Part shown: in pieces, positions 9,624 to 18,658 of the stretch
Position numbering within the stretch: position 1 is the first letter of the stretch
Layout: each line of letters starts with the position of its first letter
Assembly (NCBI RefSeq): GCF_003863355.1
Contig: NZ_QQWG01000003.1
Span: 186,001-250,000, forward strand
Source of the DNA: Ancylomarina euxina
Lineage (GTDB): Bacteria; Bacteroidota; Bacteroidia; Bacteroidales; Marinifilaceae
Direction: 5' to 3'
DNA: 64,000 bases
Made by a program: the position numbers and the translations under genes
The notes under the pieces: generated by a model
What the model was told of the DNA's origin: nothing
The model's database searches: none
The model's input: the letters and a program-made list of their open reading frames with translations, nothing else

Positions 9624-10971
9624 AAGTTTCAGACTTAATTTTGTTTTAAGAATAATAGCACTCTCCGTGACTATTTTTCTATTCGCTTTTGTTCTGTCAA
9701 AAAATAATTATTTTATGACGGCAGGCCTTATTTTTCTTGTTATTATCTATCAGATATACGAAATGATTAAGTATGTTGAAAAAACCAACAGGTTGCTTAA
9801 GAATTTCCTTGAATCGATACGATATTCAGATTTTACTAGAAATTTTAAGGTACAAGGTTTAGGAAGTTCCTTCGATAAATTGCAAGAATCATTTAATGCC
9901 GTTATTTCTGATTTTCAGAAAATAAGGGCTGAAAAAGAAGAGCATTATTTCTATTTACAAACCGTTATCCAGCATATTGGAATTTCATTGATTGCATTCC
10001 ATCGTGATGGTTCTGTTGAGATGATAAACAATGCTTCTAAAAAACTGTTTCAAGTTAGTAACTTGGCTAAAATTCAAGATCTTGAAAGTTTTAGTCCCGA
10101 GTTCGTTGAGGCTCTTTTGAAACTGAAGCATGGTGAAAATACGCTTATTAAGGTTAATGATAATGATGATATTCTGCAATTAGCGATCTATGCAACTGAA
10201 TTTAAAATAAACGATAGGCAAGTTATCTTGGTGTCAATCAAAAATATTCAGTACGAACTGGAAGAGCAGGAGATTGAATCCTGGCAGAAACTCATACGGG
10301 TTCTAACGCATGAAATTATGAATTCGATAACGCCTATTTCTTCATTATCAAACACTTTAACTACAATTCTCGATGATTTTGGAATGAATAATGTTAGTAA
10401 GTTTGATAAACATGATCAGGAGACTATTACTGAAGTAAAGATGGCTTTGTCTACGATTCAGAAGCGGAGTTCAGGTTTATTGCACTTTGTTGATACTTAT
10501 AGGAATCTAACGAAGATACCTAATCCGAACTTTAGCATCTTTCCTGTAAAGCAGCTTTTCGACAATATTCATATGTTGATGAAAGAGGAGATGAAGAGAC
10601 GAAATATTGAGTGTATTATAGAAATTGAACCTGAAACCATCGAACTTTCAGCTGATGAGCTTTTGATTGAGCAAGTTTTAATTAACTTAATAAAGAACTC
10701 TATACACGCCCTGGATCATACTGAGAATCCTCAATTACGATTGAGAGCTTATTTGAATAAAAGAGGACGTATTTCAATTCAGCTAACCGATAATGGGCAA
10801 GGGATTATAAAGGAGGTTTTAGACAAAGTTTTTATTCCGTTTTTTACAACTAAACCGAAGGGGTCAGGAATTGGCTTGGCACTCTCTAAGCAAATCCTTC
10901 GTTTGCATGGTGGAACCATAACTGCTCATTCTGTGCCAGACGAAAAAACGACTTTTACTTTAACATTTTAG
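9613..10971 (+). CDS. Membrane histidine kinase, partner of the NtrC-family regulator
   Basis: Two N-terminal membrane helices (about residues 8-50) are followed by a linker/HAMP-like region, a PAS-like sensor segment (about 115-210), and the kinase core. The phosphorylated histidine is H233 in LTHEIMNSITP. The N box NLIKNSIHAL, G1 DNGQGI, F-box FIPFFTTKPKGSG and G2 GSGIGLALSKQIL are all present. The short loop between the helices leaves almost no periplasmic domain, so the signal is probably sensed in the membrane or cytoplasm. It overlaps the regulator gene by 11 bp. Confidence 0.93.
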   Translation: MVYKSFRLNFVLRIIALSVTIFLFAFVLSKNNYFMTAGLIFLVIIYQIYEMIKYVEKTNRLLKNFLESIRYSDFTRNFKVQGLGSSFDKLQESFNAVISDFQKIRAEKEEHYFYLQTVIQHIGISLIAFHRDGSVEMINNASKKLFQVSNLAKIQDLESFSPEFVEALLKLKHGENTLIKVNDNDDILQLAIYATEFKINDRQVILVSIKNIQYELEEQEIESWQKLIRVLTHEIMNSITPISSLSNTLTTILDDFGMNNVSKFDKHDQETITEVKMALSTIQKRSSGLLHFVDTYRNLTKIPNPNFSIFPVKQLFDNIHMLMKEEMKRRNIECIIEIEPETIELSADELLIEQVLINLIKNSIHALDHTENPQLRLRAYLNKRGRISIQLTDNGQGIIKEVLDKVFIPFFTTKPKGSGIGLALSKQILRLHGGTITAHSVPDEKTTFTLTF

Positions 10972-11163
10972 CCTATGTGGTACTAAACACCTAAAGATAT
11001 CGTATGATGAATAAAGGCAAGTGAGATTCGTTTCGCTTGCCTTTATTCTTTTTTTAACCAAGACTGTAATTGAACCTATAGTATTATTGCTGGTTTTAAT
11101 TCTTTGTGTATCAGAATAAAATGGATATATTTATTTAGCGCTAGTATTAATAAATATCAAATT

Positions 11164-11526
11164 ATGATGGAAAGATGGAACAAAATTATTTACTGGATTG
11201 GAACAGGACTATTATCAGTAATGATGTTAATGTCCGCATCAATGTATATTTTAAATCATGAGATTGTAAGTCAAACTTTTGTCAGCTTGGGATTTCCAAT
11301 TTATATTATTTATCCTCTAGCTATTGCAAAAACATTGGGTGTTATTGCTATTCTTTCGAGGAAATCTAAGTTTCTTAAAGAGTGGGCATATGCAGGTTTC
11401 TTTTTTGATTTTGTATTAGCCCTGTCTGCACATTGGGTTGCTAACGACGGCGAATTTATGCCTGCTTTTGTCGCTCTAATTCTATTAATCTTATCCTATA
11501 GATTCGATGAAAAAGTTTTTGCTTAG
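11164..11526 (+). CDS. DoxX-like small membrane protein
   Basis: A 120-aa protein with four predicted membrane helices (about residues 7-25, 41-60, 68-88, 95-113). The pattern is that of the DoxX-like family: an early GxxxxMxxSAxxY segment, then YPLAIAKTLGVIAIL and a helix with FxDFxLALSAH. The ATG at 11164 is preferred; the frame extends 20 codons further but those residues are not part of the first helix and the earlier ATG is followed by atypical sequence. Function in this family is poorly defined (membrane redox or small-molecule roles have been proposed). It stands alone and is closed by the hairpin at 11558-11574. Confidence 0.75.
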   Translation: MMERWNKIIYWIGTGLLSVMMLMSASMYILNHEIVSQTFVSLGFPIYIIYPLAIAKTLGVIAILSRKSKFLKEWAYAGFFFDFVLALSAHWVANDGEFMPAFVALILLILSYRFDEKVFA

Positions 11527-11550
11527 TAATTGATTAAAAATCAACATATA

Positions 11551-11581
11551 AAAAAAAGTTGGCATTGAGCCAACCTTTTTT
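11551..11581. terminator. Bidirectional hairpin terminator
   Basis: Arms GTTGGC (11558-11563) and GCCAAC (11569-11574) with a 5-base loop, flanked by A7 on one side and CTTTTTT on the other. It separates the converging DoxX-like gene and the hydrogenase gene. Confidence 0.85.
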
Positions 11582-11596
11582 ATTAAGAAGTTCTTC

Positions 11597-13039
11597 CTAT
11601 AAATCTTCAGGAAACTCTTTTAAGTTATTTAGATATATTTTCATGCCCGTTTTAGGATCGTAATTCGAGCTTGGACCCGCAATACAGCCACCTTCGCATG
11701 CCATTACTTCGATGAAATTACCACTGGTTTTTCCAGTCTTAGCAAAAGCCTTAAGCATATTAATTTTCTTCTTATCTAATCCGTTTACGATAACAGGTTT
11801 AATATTAACATATGGTTTCACTTCAAGAACCGATTGTGCTACACCGCCGCTTGCAGCATAAGCGCGACCATGGTTCTTAATAGATCGATCGAGTTCAATA
11901 GGATTGCCATCGATGTTAATATGCCATCCTGCAAATAAACCAGAAAGTTCTTCAAATGTCATCACATAATCGACATTAGGGTCCGACATTCCTTCGCGTC
12001 GCTTGGCTATACATGGGCCTATAAACACGAATTTACCATTAGGATATTGTTTCTTTGCTAACTCAGCAGCATAATACATTGGACTCTTGGTATGTGATAC
12101 ATACTGCTCCATGATTGGAATATGTTTTTTTACGGCTGAAACATAAGCTGGACAGCATGAAGTTGTCATAAATGGAGCCTTATCTTCAAGACGTTCGAGT
12201 AGTTCGTCAGCTTCATTTATTGTTGTTACATTAGCACCCTTAGCAACTTCGATCACATCCTGGAAACCGAGTTCTTTAATAGCTCCAATAACATTTTCAG
12301 TTTTATATTTAAATTGACCATAAAGGGCCGGTGCAACCAAAGCGATTGTTTCCTGTTCAGATTTTAAAGATTTCATCACATCAATAATCTGTGAATTCTC
12401 CATAATTGAACCAAAAGGACAAGCTGTGATGCATTTTCCACAGTCGATACATTTATCTTCATCGATTTGTTCTTTACCATGCTCGTTTTTAGTAATGGCC
12501 CCAACAGGACATACATTTTCACATGGAACAGGCATAAATATGATTGAATGATATGGACAAACATTCATGCAAATGCCGCAGTTGATACAACTCTTTGGAT
12601 CGATTTGAGCCTGACCATTTGCATTCCAACTTACAGCATCTTTAGGACAGTTCATCATACATGGATGAGCAACACAACCTTTGCATAGGTTGGTTACGAT
12701 ATATGAATTCTGAACACAGGATGTACAAGCTTCATCTACTACAGTTAATATTTTTTCAATTGGCTTTTCACGCTGCATAGCCTCTGTTGCATATTCAGCT
12801 AAAGTTTTGAGTTCATCGCGATCATCTTTAAGTTCGCAACCTAATAGTGGAATTAATTTTTCCTTAATTATCACTCTTTCTTTAAAAATACAGCAACGAT
12901 CAGTGTACTCTCTGTTGCGTGGAGCCATTTCCAGAGGGACTCTATCAAGGTTTGTGATAAGCTTTTCTTCGTTAAAGAGTTCAGCCATATTTGCTACTAA
13001 ATCTCTTCGGATAATCATGGTATTATCAACGTAAGCCAT
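11597..13039 (-). CDS. [FeFe] hydrogenase catalytic protein, group B-like
   Basis: Iron-only hydrogenase that would couple ferredoxin oxidation to H2 formation or the reverse, in the cytoplasm. The N-terminal third carries a cysteine cluster (CTSC...CKGC...C...C, about residues 108-130) and two ferredoxin-type 4Fe-4S modules (CINCGICMNVCP, CIDCGKCITACP). The H-cluster domain has L1 TSCCPA, L2 as GPCIAKR (MPCxxK in group A enzymes) and L3 EVMACEGGCIAGP, so all four H-cluster cysteines are present. Length (480 aa) and the modified L2 fit the monomeric group B enzymes found in anaerobic Bacteroidota. The maturases HydE, HydF and HydG are not in this window. A TAnnTTTG box lies 44-51 bp upstream. 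A sensory or non-classical role cannot be excluded. Confidence 0.9.
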   Translation of the reverse strand: MAYVDNTMIIRRDLVANMAELFNEEKLITNLDRVPLEMAPRNREYTDRCCIFKERVIIKEKLIPLLGCELKDDRDELKTLAEYATEAMQREKPIEKILTVVDEACTSCVQNSYIVTNLCKGCVAHPCMMNCPKDAVSWNANGQAQIDPKSCINCGICMNVCPYHSIIFMPVPCENVCPVGAITKNEHGKEQIDEDKCIDCGKCITACPFGSIMENSQIIDVMKSLKSEQETIALVAPALYGQFKYKTENVIGAIKELGFQDVIEVAKGANVTTINEADELLERLEDKAPFMTTSCCPAYVSAVKKHIPIMEQYVSHTKSPMYYAAELAKKQYPNGKFVFIGPCIAKRREGMSDPNVDYVMTFEELSGLFAGWHINIDGNPIELDRSIKNHGRAYAASGGVAQSVLEVKPYVNIKPVIVNGLDKKKINMLKAFAKTGKTSGNFIEVMACEGGCIAGPSSNYDPKTGMKIYLNNLKEFPEDL

Positions 13040-13082
13040 ATTTTGGTATTTAGGTGTACTAGTTAGATTGATTTTGACGCCG

Positions 13083-13090
13083 CAAAAGTA
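13083..13090 (-). promoter_or_regulatory. Candidate -7 box for the hydrogenase gene
   Basis: The minus strand reads TACTTTTGCGG, a match to the Bacteroidota TAnnTTTG box. Transcription would start near 13076, giving a leader of about 37 nt. No good TTTG box was seen 19 bp upstream, so support is partial. Confidence 0.5.
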
Positions 13091-13160
13091 GATATAATAT
13101 GCTTTTTTTAGTGAAAGATTTATATGTTATTTAATTATGTTGTCATAAAATTTAGTTTAA

Positions 13161-13190
13161 CAAAAAAGCTCGGATGATTCATCCGAGCTT
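13161..13190 (-). terminator. Hairpin terminator of the CCA-enzyme gene
   Basis: An almost perfect palindrome with 11-bp arms (13167-13177 and 13179-13189, AGCTCGGATGA and complement). On the minus strand it is followed by TTTTTTG, and it lies 33 bp after the stop of the gene ending at 13223. Confidence 0.85.
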
Positions 13191-13222
13191 TGTATGCCAA
13201 TTATTTGATCTTGTAACTTTTT

Positions 13223-14659
13223 TTATTTCTTTCCGACAGCTTTTAAGCCGAGTTCTTCCCCTTTTTTAAGCATGAATTGATAGGCATCATCATAGTTATT
13301 TTGAATTTCCCCATCGAGAATGGCATCTTTTATTGCAGTTTTTATATCACCAATAACACGTGATGGAGAAAGGTTGAATGTGCTGATAATTTCTTCACCG
13401 CTGATTGGAGGTTGGAAATTGCGAATGGTATCTTTTTCTTCAACTTCTTTTAATTTCTGGCGGACCAATTGGAAGTTGTCAAGAAATTTTTTGACTTTGG
13501 CTTCGTTTTTTGAAGTAATATCAGCCTCACAAAGGAGCATTAATTCGTCAATATCATCACCTGCATCGAAAAGTAAACGGCGAATAGCAGAATCGGTCAC
13601 AACCTCTTGTGCTAAAACAATAGGGCGCATATGTAATGAAACCATTTTTTGAACAAATTTCATTTTTTCATTCAAGGGCAGTTTCATATTCTTAAATATT
13701 TTAGGAACCATCTTCTCGCCAATAAAATTGTGAGCGTGGAAAGTCCAGCCAATACCTTTTACAAATTTCTTCGTTTTAGGTTTTGCAATATCGTGAAGTA
13801 AAGCTGACCAACGCAACCATAAATTGTCAGAATGGCAGCATAAATTATCGAGTACTTCAAGTGTATGATAGAAATTGTCTTTGTGACTAATGCCATTTCG
13901 AGTTTCTCGACCTTTAAGTTTCTGGAATTCGGGAAAGATGATATCAAGCAAACCTGATTCATCCAGTAGTTTAAACCCAATTGAAGGCATAGGTGACATC
14001 ACAATTTTATTCATTTCCTCAATGATTCTTTCTTGAGAGATGATATGTATTCTATCCTTATTGGTTTTAATTGCTTCGAAGGTCACAGCTGAAATTTTGA
14101 AGTCTAATTGTGTAGCAAAGCGAATTGCACGCATCATTCTAAGCGGATCATCCGAAAAGGTGATCAAAGGATCAAGAGGTGTTTTTATAATCTTGTGCTG
14201 AAGATCCTCAACGCCACCAAATGGGTCAAGTAATTCGCCAAAATTGTCTTTATGCAAGCTTAAAGCCAGAGCATTAATGGTGAAATCTCTTCTTTTCTGA
14301 TCATCATCTAAAGTGCCATCTTCCACTATAGGATTACGCGATTCTCTTTGGTAAGATTCTTTTCGAGCCCCAACAAATTCAACTTCAAAACCTTTGTATT
14401 TAAGCATGGCTGTGCCATAGCTCTTAAAAATAGAAACATTGGTATTGCCTGCTTTTGCAGCCACTTTTTTTGCCAATTCAATGCCACTGCCAATTACAAC
14501 AACATCAATATCTTTTGATTCTCGTTCAAGAAAAAGATCTCTAACAAAACCTCCAATAACATAGGATTCAAGGTTTTCTTTAGTAACAATTTCTGAAAGT
14601 ATAGGAAATATAGGGTGTGTTAAAAATCTCTTCACGTTCTTATCTTGTTTGTATATCAA
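13223..14659 (-). CDS. CCA tRNA nucleotidyltransferase / poly(A) polymerase family with HD domain
   Basis: Class II nucleotidyltransferase that adds or repairs the 3' CCA of tRNA; the same family includes poly(A) polymerases. The N-terminal head has VIGGFVRD near residue 35 and the metal-binding pair DIDVVVIG near 55. The RRDFTINALAL block and RMMRAIRFATQL (tRNA/ATP-binding neck) follow. An HD domain is present (HTLEVLD...WSALLHDIAKPKTK), giving the 478-aa length usual for Bacteroidota. The housekeeping role is supported by the tRNA genes in the window: the two tRNA-Met genes, one tRNA-Thr(UGU) and tRNA-Thr(GGU) lack an encoded CCA. The divergent neighbour is a thioredoxin; a TAATTTTG box at 14716-14709 could be its promoter. 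Confidence 0.9.
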   Translation of the reverse strand: MIYKQDKNVKRFLTHPIFPILSEIVTKENLESYVIGGFVRDLFLERESKDIDVVVIGSGIELAKKVAAKAGNTNVSIFKSYGTAMLKYKGFEVEFVGARKESYQRESRNPIVEDGTLDDDQKRRDFTINALALSLHKDNFGELLDPFGGVEDLQHKIIKTPLDPLITFSDDPLRMMRAIRFATQLDFKISAVTFEAIKTNKDRIHIISQERIIEEMNKIVMSPMPSIGFKLLDESGLLDIIFPEFQKLKGRETRNGISHKDNFYHTLEVLDNLCCHSDNLWLRWSALLHDIAKPKTKKFVKGIGWTFHAHNFIGEKMVPKIFKNMKLPLNEKMKFVQKMVSLHMRPIVLAQEVVTDSAIRRLLFDAGDDIDELMLLCEADITSKNEAKVKKFLDNFQLVRQKLKEVEEKDTIRNFQPPISGEEIISTFNLSPSRVIGDIKTAIKDAILDGEIQNNYDDAYQFMLKKGEELGLKAVGKK

Positions 14660-14914
14660 TACGGGAGTTTCAATTCAGTTTGTAAACGATTTACGCTCCA
14701 CGAAGAGACAAAATTACAATTATTTAGGATGATTCTAAAATATAAGCTTAGATAATGTAGGGGCACCTGAAATAGAAGCGCTCTTTTTTGATCTAAAATC
14801 TTACTTTTCTTATTTATTAATAAGGCATTTTGTCAGTTTTTAACTGATTTTAATTTTTGGCATACTAATTGACATGTAAAAATCTATATATGTGTATTAA
14901 TTAAATTTATAGTT

Positions 14915-15274
14915 ATGGTAGAGCATTTAACATTAGCATCTTTCAAAGAAAAGGTGTTTGATTTCGAAAATAATAAGGATTGGAAATTTGAAGGTAATAA
15001 GCCTTGCTTAATTGATTTTTATGCCGATTGGTGTGGACCTTGTAAAATGGTCGCCCCTATTCTGGAGGATCTAAAAAAGGAGTATGGCGATAAATTAGAG
15101 ATCTATAAGATTAATACTGAAGAAGAGAGAGAGTTATCTTCAATTTTTGGAGTTCAGAGTATTCCTTCACTCTTATTTGTACCTCAAGAAGGACAACCAC
15201 AAATGGCACAAGGTGCTCTTTCTAAAGAATCCTTTAAGCAAGCTTTTCAGGATGTTTTGGGTGTGAGTGAATAA
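14915..15274 (+). CDS. Cytoplasmic thioredoxin
   Basis: Thiol-disulfide reductant, 119 aa, with the active site WCGPCK near residues 45-50 and the cis-proline in SIPSLLF near 90. There is no signal peptide, so it should act in the cytoplasm. The N-terminal 25 residues (LTLASFKEKVFDFENNKDW) extend the classical fold and are shared with the following gene at 15332. The two look like a tandem duplication in which the second copy gained a signal peptide. The spacing of 57 bp suggests possible co-transcription. Confidence 0.93.
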   Translation: MVEHLTLASFKEKVFDFENNKDWKFEGNKPCLIDFYADWCGPCKMVAPILEDLKKEYGDKLEIYKINTEEERELSSIFGVQSIPSLLFVPQEGQPQMAQGALSKESFKQAFQDVLGVSE

Positions 15275-15331
15275 TCTTTGAAAACGTGATAATTCAACTA
15301 TATTTGAGCATTAATATTTAATCAGACTATT

Positions 15332-15778
15332 ATGAGAATATTTATAAAATCAGCCTTTTTATTAAGTTTTGTATTGCTAGGACTAAGCAGTTTTTCGCAA
15401 TCAAAAGTTATTGCTTTGGACGATAAGGGTTTTAAAGAAAAAGTTTTTGATTTCGAGAAAGAAAAGGAGTGGGTGTTTAAAGGTGATAAACCGGTAATAG
15501 TCGATTTTTATGCAACTTGGTGTGGTCCATGTAAACGAGTTGCACCAATTCTGGAAGAGTTACAAGAGGAGTATGGTGATGCTATTCAAATTTACAAGGT
15601 CGATACCGATAAGGCAAGAGCCGTTTCAGCTGCATTTGGTATCACAAGTATCCCTTCTTTCTTGTTTATTCCTGCCAAAGGTCAACCCCAGATGGCGAAA
15701 GGGGCTTTTCCAAAAGCGACCTTTGTGAAAGCTCTAACTGAAGTTATGGGTGTAAAGAAAGTGATTAAAGAGAAATAG
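15332..15778 (+). CDS. Exported thioredoxin-like protein
   Basis: Paralogue of the preceding thioredoxin with an N-terminal signal peptide (hydrophobic core, then LSSFSQS near residue 22). Active site WCGPCK near residue 68 and cis-proline SIPSFLF are intact. It shares FKEKVFDFEKEKEW and QPQMAxGA with its neighbour. It would act on disulfides in the periplasm, for example of cytochrome or cell-envelope proteins; the substrate is not known. A hairpin terminator follows 26 bp after the stop. Confidence 0.9.
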   Translation: MRIFIKSAFLLSFVLLGLSSFSQSKVIALDDKGFKEKVFDFEKEKEWVFKGDKPVIVDFYATWCGPCKRVAPILEELQEEYGDAIQIYKVDTDKARAVSAAFGITSIPSFLFIPAKGQPQMAKGAFPKATFVKALTEVMGVKKVIKEK

Positions 15779-15804
15779 AAGATCGTTAAGTCTTTAAATA
15801 TGAG

Positions 15805-15832
15805 AGCACCCAATTGTATTGGGTGCTTTTTT
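15805..15832 (+). terminator. Hairpin terminator after the thioredoxin pair
   Basis: Arms AGCACCCAAT (15805-15814) and ATTGGGTGCT (15818-15827) with a 3-base loop, followed by a run of T to 15832. Confidence 0.9.
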
Positions 15833-15924
15833 GTGTTTAAAACATTTCGATACTATCACACATTCCTTGTATCTTTGCTGATAATGATAAATTTATGTCA
15901 TTTCATTTCGAAATGAATTGAGAC

Positions 15925-15954
15925 TTGTATTTTAAGCAAATCAAATTACCTTTG
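15925..15954 (+). promoter_or_regulatory. Promoter of the thiamin salvage operon
   Basis: TTG (15925-15927), 19 bases, then TACCTTTG (15947-15954): a close match to the Bacteroidota primary promoter TTTG-N19-TAnnTTTG. Transcription would start near 15961, immediately before the TPP riboswitch. A second -7-like box TATCTTTG occurs at 15870-15877. Confidence 0.7.
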
Positions 15955-15965
15955 CGCACTAATAA

Positions 15966-16068
15966 CAGTGGGGTGCCTTAAATAAACGGGCTGAGATTAT
16001 ACCCTAAGGAACAGATTCATTTCGGTTTCTTACACCTGATCCGGATAATGCCGGCGTAGGGAATTGCG
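15966..16068 (+). promoter_or_regulatory. TPP riboswitch (THI element)
   Basis: Contains the conserved blocks in order: GGGGTGC (15970-15976), CTGAGA (15991-15996), ACCC (16001-16004), ACCTGATCCGGATAATGCCG and GGCGTAGGGAA, as in thiamin-pyrophosphate aptamers. The TPP aptamer is the standard sensor that lowers expression when the cofactor is plentiful. It lies in the leader of a TonB receptor, PnuT and thiamin pyrophosphokinase, whose products fit the ligand. No obvious intrinsic terminator follows, so control may act on translation initiation at 16163. Confidence 0.95.
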
Positions 16069-16162
16069 AAAATACTATTCGCCTGATATCTCATCTTAAG
16101 AACCTCATTGCAATATTTTTTTATCGAATGCTGATTTTTCAGCCTAAAAAAACTTTATTGTA

Positions 16163-18634
16163 ATGTCTACAAACAAATTCAATTCATTATTTACGAAAGT
16201 AGTTTTACTACTTATCTTTCAATTCTTCTGTTTTGAAGGATTTTCTCAGCTAACACTTAAGGGAAGGGTTTTAAATCAGGATGGCGATCCGCTTCCAGGT
16301 GCGGCAGTCGTTATCAAAGGGAGTATGCATGGCGTTTCTACAAATGCAGATGGAGAATATCAATTTGAAAACTTAAAATCTGGTTCTTATGAGCTTATGG
16401 CAAGCTTTCTAGCTTTCGAGCCTCAAACTCAGGAGATTGATCTTAGATCAGATTTAACTTTAGATTTTGTCCTTGAATATTCGGCTATACTTGCCGATGA
16501 GGTGTTGGTGTCGGCTACTCGTGCAGATGCTAAAACGCCAGTTGTTGTAACTAATGTAAGTAAGGAAGAATTGTCGGAAAGAAATTTAGGTCAGGATATT
16601 CCTATGCTATTGTCCTTAACACCTTCATTTGTTACTTCTTCCGATGCCGGAGCTGGAGTTGGATATACAGGTTTTAGAATTAGAGGATCAGATGCCAATC
16701 GTATTAATGTTACTGTTGATGGTATTCCATTAAATGATTCAGAATCACATGGTGTTTATTGGGTAAACATGCCTGACTTTACTTCATCATTAGATGATAT
16801 TCAAATTCAGCGTGGTGTGGGAACATCGACTAGTGGGGCAGGTGCTTTTGGTGCAAGCATCAACATGCAAACACAAAATGTGAACACTCAACCATATGCT
16901 GTAATTTCTAGCTCGGCGGGTTCATTCAATACATTTAAGAATACGCTTAAGTTTGGAACAGGTTTAAAGAAAGGTTTTGCTTTCGATACCCGTTTATCAA
17001 AAATTACATCAGATGGCTTTATCGATAGGGCTAGTTCTGATCTGCAATCGGCTTATTTTTCTGCAGGATACTATGGTGATAGAACAAGTGTAAAGGCTAA
17101 TGTAATCGTAGGTAAAGAAAAAACATACCAAGCTTGGAATGGTGTACCGAAAGTTCGTTTAGAGAACGATGAAGCAGGTATGCAACGTTATGCTGATCAT
17201 GGTTTGGTCAGTCAGGAAGTGGTTGATCATATGCTAACTTCTGATTCTCGTACTTATAATCAATATACTTACAAGAACGAAACGGATAACTATTGGCAGA
17301 AGCATTACCGTTTGTTCTTAACACATTTGTTTAAGGATAATACCAAGTTCAATCTAGCTTTTCATTATACTCAAGGTGAAGGTTATTACGAGCAGTTTAA
17401 GAAAAATGATAAGCTTAAAAAATATGGTTTGTCTCCTATTCTAATTGGAACTGATACTATTAAGAAAACCGATTTTATTCGTCGTAAATGGTTGGATAAT
17501 GATTTCTACGGGACTGTATTTTCTTTTTCGAAGAATATGCAAGGACTTGATCTAGTTGCTGGTGGTGGCTGGAACAAGTATGATGGTGATCATTTTGGTG
17601 AAATTCGTTGGATGAAAAATGCCGGTGATACCTTCTTAGGTGATAAGTATTACGACAATAAAGGGACTAAGGAAGAATATAATGCCTACGTCAAAGCGAA
17701 TGTTGCAGTTGATAATTCCTTGAGTTTGTATGCCGATTTGCAAGTAAGAGGGATTGATTATAAAATTAAAGGGACTGACTCGGATTTAAGAGATGTGAGC
17801 CAAAAACACGATTTCTTATTCTTTAATCCTAAATTGGGTGTGAATTATGAATTCAACGAGAATAATCGTCTTTTTGCTTCGTTTTCAATAGCTAATCGAG
17901 AACCCAATCGTAGTAATTATACTGATGCAAAACCGGATAATGTGCCTACAAGTGAACGTTTGTACGATTATGAATTAAGTTATAAATTGTCTAAAGAAAA
18001 CTTCCTTTTTGAGGCGAATCTGTTTTATATGGATTATAAAGATCAGCTCGTTCTTACTGGCGAAATTAACGATGTAGGGGGAGCTGTGATGGTCAACGTT
18101 GATAAATCATACAGAACAGGTATAGAGCTGAGTGCATCAACAAACCTTACCAAATATATTTCATGGAAAGGAAATTTATCTTTGAGTAAAAATAAAGTTA
18201 AGAATTTTGTTGAGCATGTTGATAATTGGGATAACTGGGAAACTGGCGAGCAAACGATTAATGAATTAGGAACTACTGATTTGGCTTTTTCACCCAATGT
18301 AACGGCTAACTCAATCTTCTCTTATAATAAATCAGGATTCGGAGTTCAGTTTATTTCTCAATATGTAGGTAAACAGTACATTGATAATTCATCGAATAAT
18401 GACAGAAGTCTTGATGCTTATTCTGTATCTAACATGAATTTCTCGTACGAATTCAAACCTAAGTTTGCTGAGAGTTTAAAATTTAATGTTTTGGTAAATA
18501 ATGTATTTAATGCAGAATATGAGTCGAATGCATGGGTTTACTCATACATTTATGGTGGCGAACGTTTTGCTATGGATGGTTATTTCCCTCAAGCAGGAAC
18601 TAACTTTATGGCAGGTTTAAGCCTTACTTTTTAA
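16163..18634 (+). CDS. TonB-dependent outer-membrane receptor, probably for thiamin
   Basis: Outer-membrane active transporter, 823 aa. A signal peptide (about residues 1-28) is followed by a carboxypeptidase-regulatory-like domain (LKGRVLNQDGDPLPGAAVVIKG, about 31-115, cited here only by its start), a plug domain (about 120-235, with GFRIRGSDANRINVTVDG), and a beta-barrel ending in an aromatic residue (SLTF). Specificity for thiamin or its phosphates is inferred from the TPP riboswitch upstream and from the downstream PnuT and thiamin pyrophosphokinase genes, a known Bacteroidota salvage arrangement. A 72-bp gap with a hairpin separates it from the PnuT gene. Confidence 0.92.
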   Translation: MSTNKFNSLFTKVVLLLIFQFFCFEGFSQLTLKGRVLNQDGDPLPGAAVVIKGSMHGVSTNADGEYQFENLKSGSYELMASFLAFEPQTQEIDLRSDLTLDFVLEYSAILADEVLVSATRADAKTPVVVTNVSKEELSERNLGQDIPMLLSLTPSFVTSSDAGAGVGYTGFRIRGSDANRINVTVDGIPLNDSESHGVYWVNMPDFTSSLDDIQIQRGVGTSTSGAGAFGASINMQTQNVNTQPYAVISSSAGSFNTFKNTLKFGTGLKKGFAFDTRLSKITSDGFIDRASSDLQSAYFSAGYYGDRTSVKANVIVGKEKTYQAWNGVPKVRLENDEAGMQRYADHGLVSQEVVDHMLTSDSRTYNQYTYKNETDNYWQKHYRLFLTHLFKDNTKFNLAFHYTQGEGYYEQFKKNDKLKKYGLSPILIGTDTIKKTDFIRRKWLDNDFYGTVFSFSKNMQGLDLVAGGGWNKYDGDHFGEIRWMKNAGDTFLGDKYYDNKGTKEEYNAYVKANVAVDNSLSLYADLQVRGIDYKIKGTDSDLRDVSQKHDFLFFNPKLGVNYEFNENNRLFASFSIANREPNRSNYTDAKPDNVPTSERLYDYELSYKLSKENFLFEANLFYMDYKDQLVLTGEINDVGGAVMVNVDKSYRTGIELSASTNLTKYISWKGNLSLSKNKVKNFVEHVDNWDNWETGEQTINELGTTDLAFSPNVTANSIFSYNKSGFGVQFISQYVGKQYIDNSSNNDRSLDAYSVSNMNFSYEFKPKFAESLKFNVLVNNVFNAEYESNAWVYSYIYGGERFAMDGYFPQAGTNFMAGLSLTF

Positions 18635-18658
18635 GAAGAATAATTTATAAAAGACCTC

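Noticed and set aside
14857-14873. TTGGCAT-N5-TTGA upstream of the first thioredoxin gene, as a sigma-54 promoter
   Set aside because: The -12 element has GA instead of the nearly invariant GC, and no sigma-54 activator gene is nearby.
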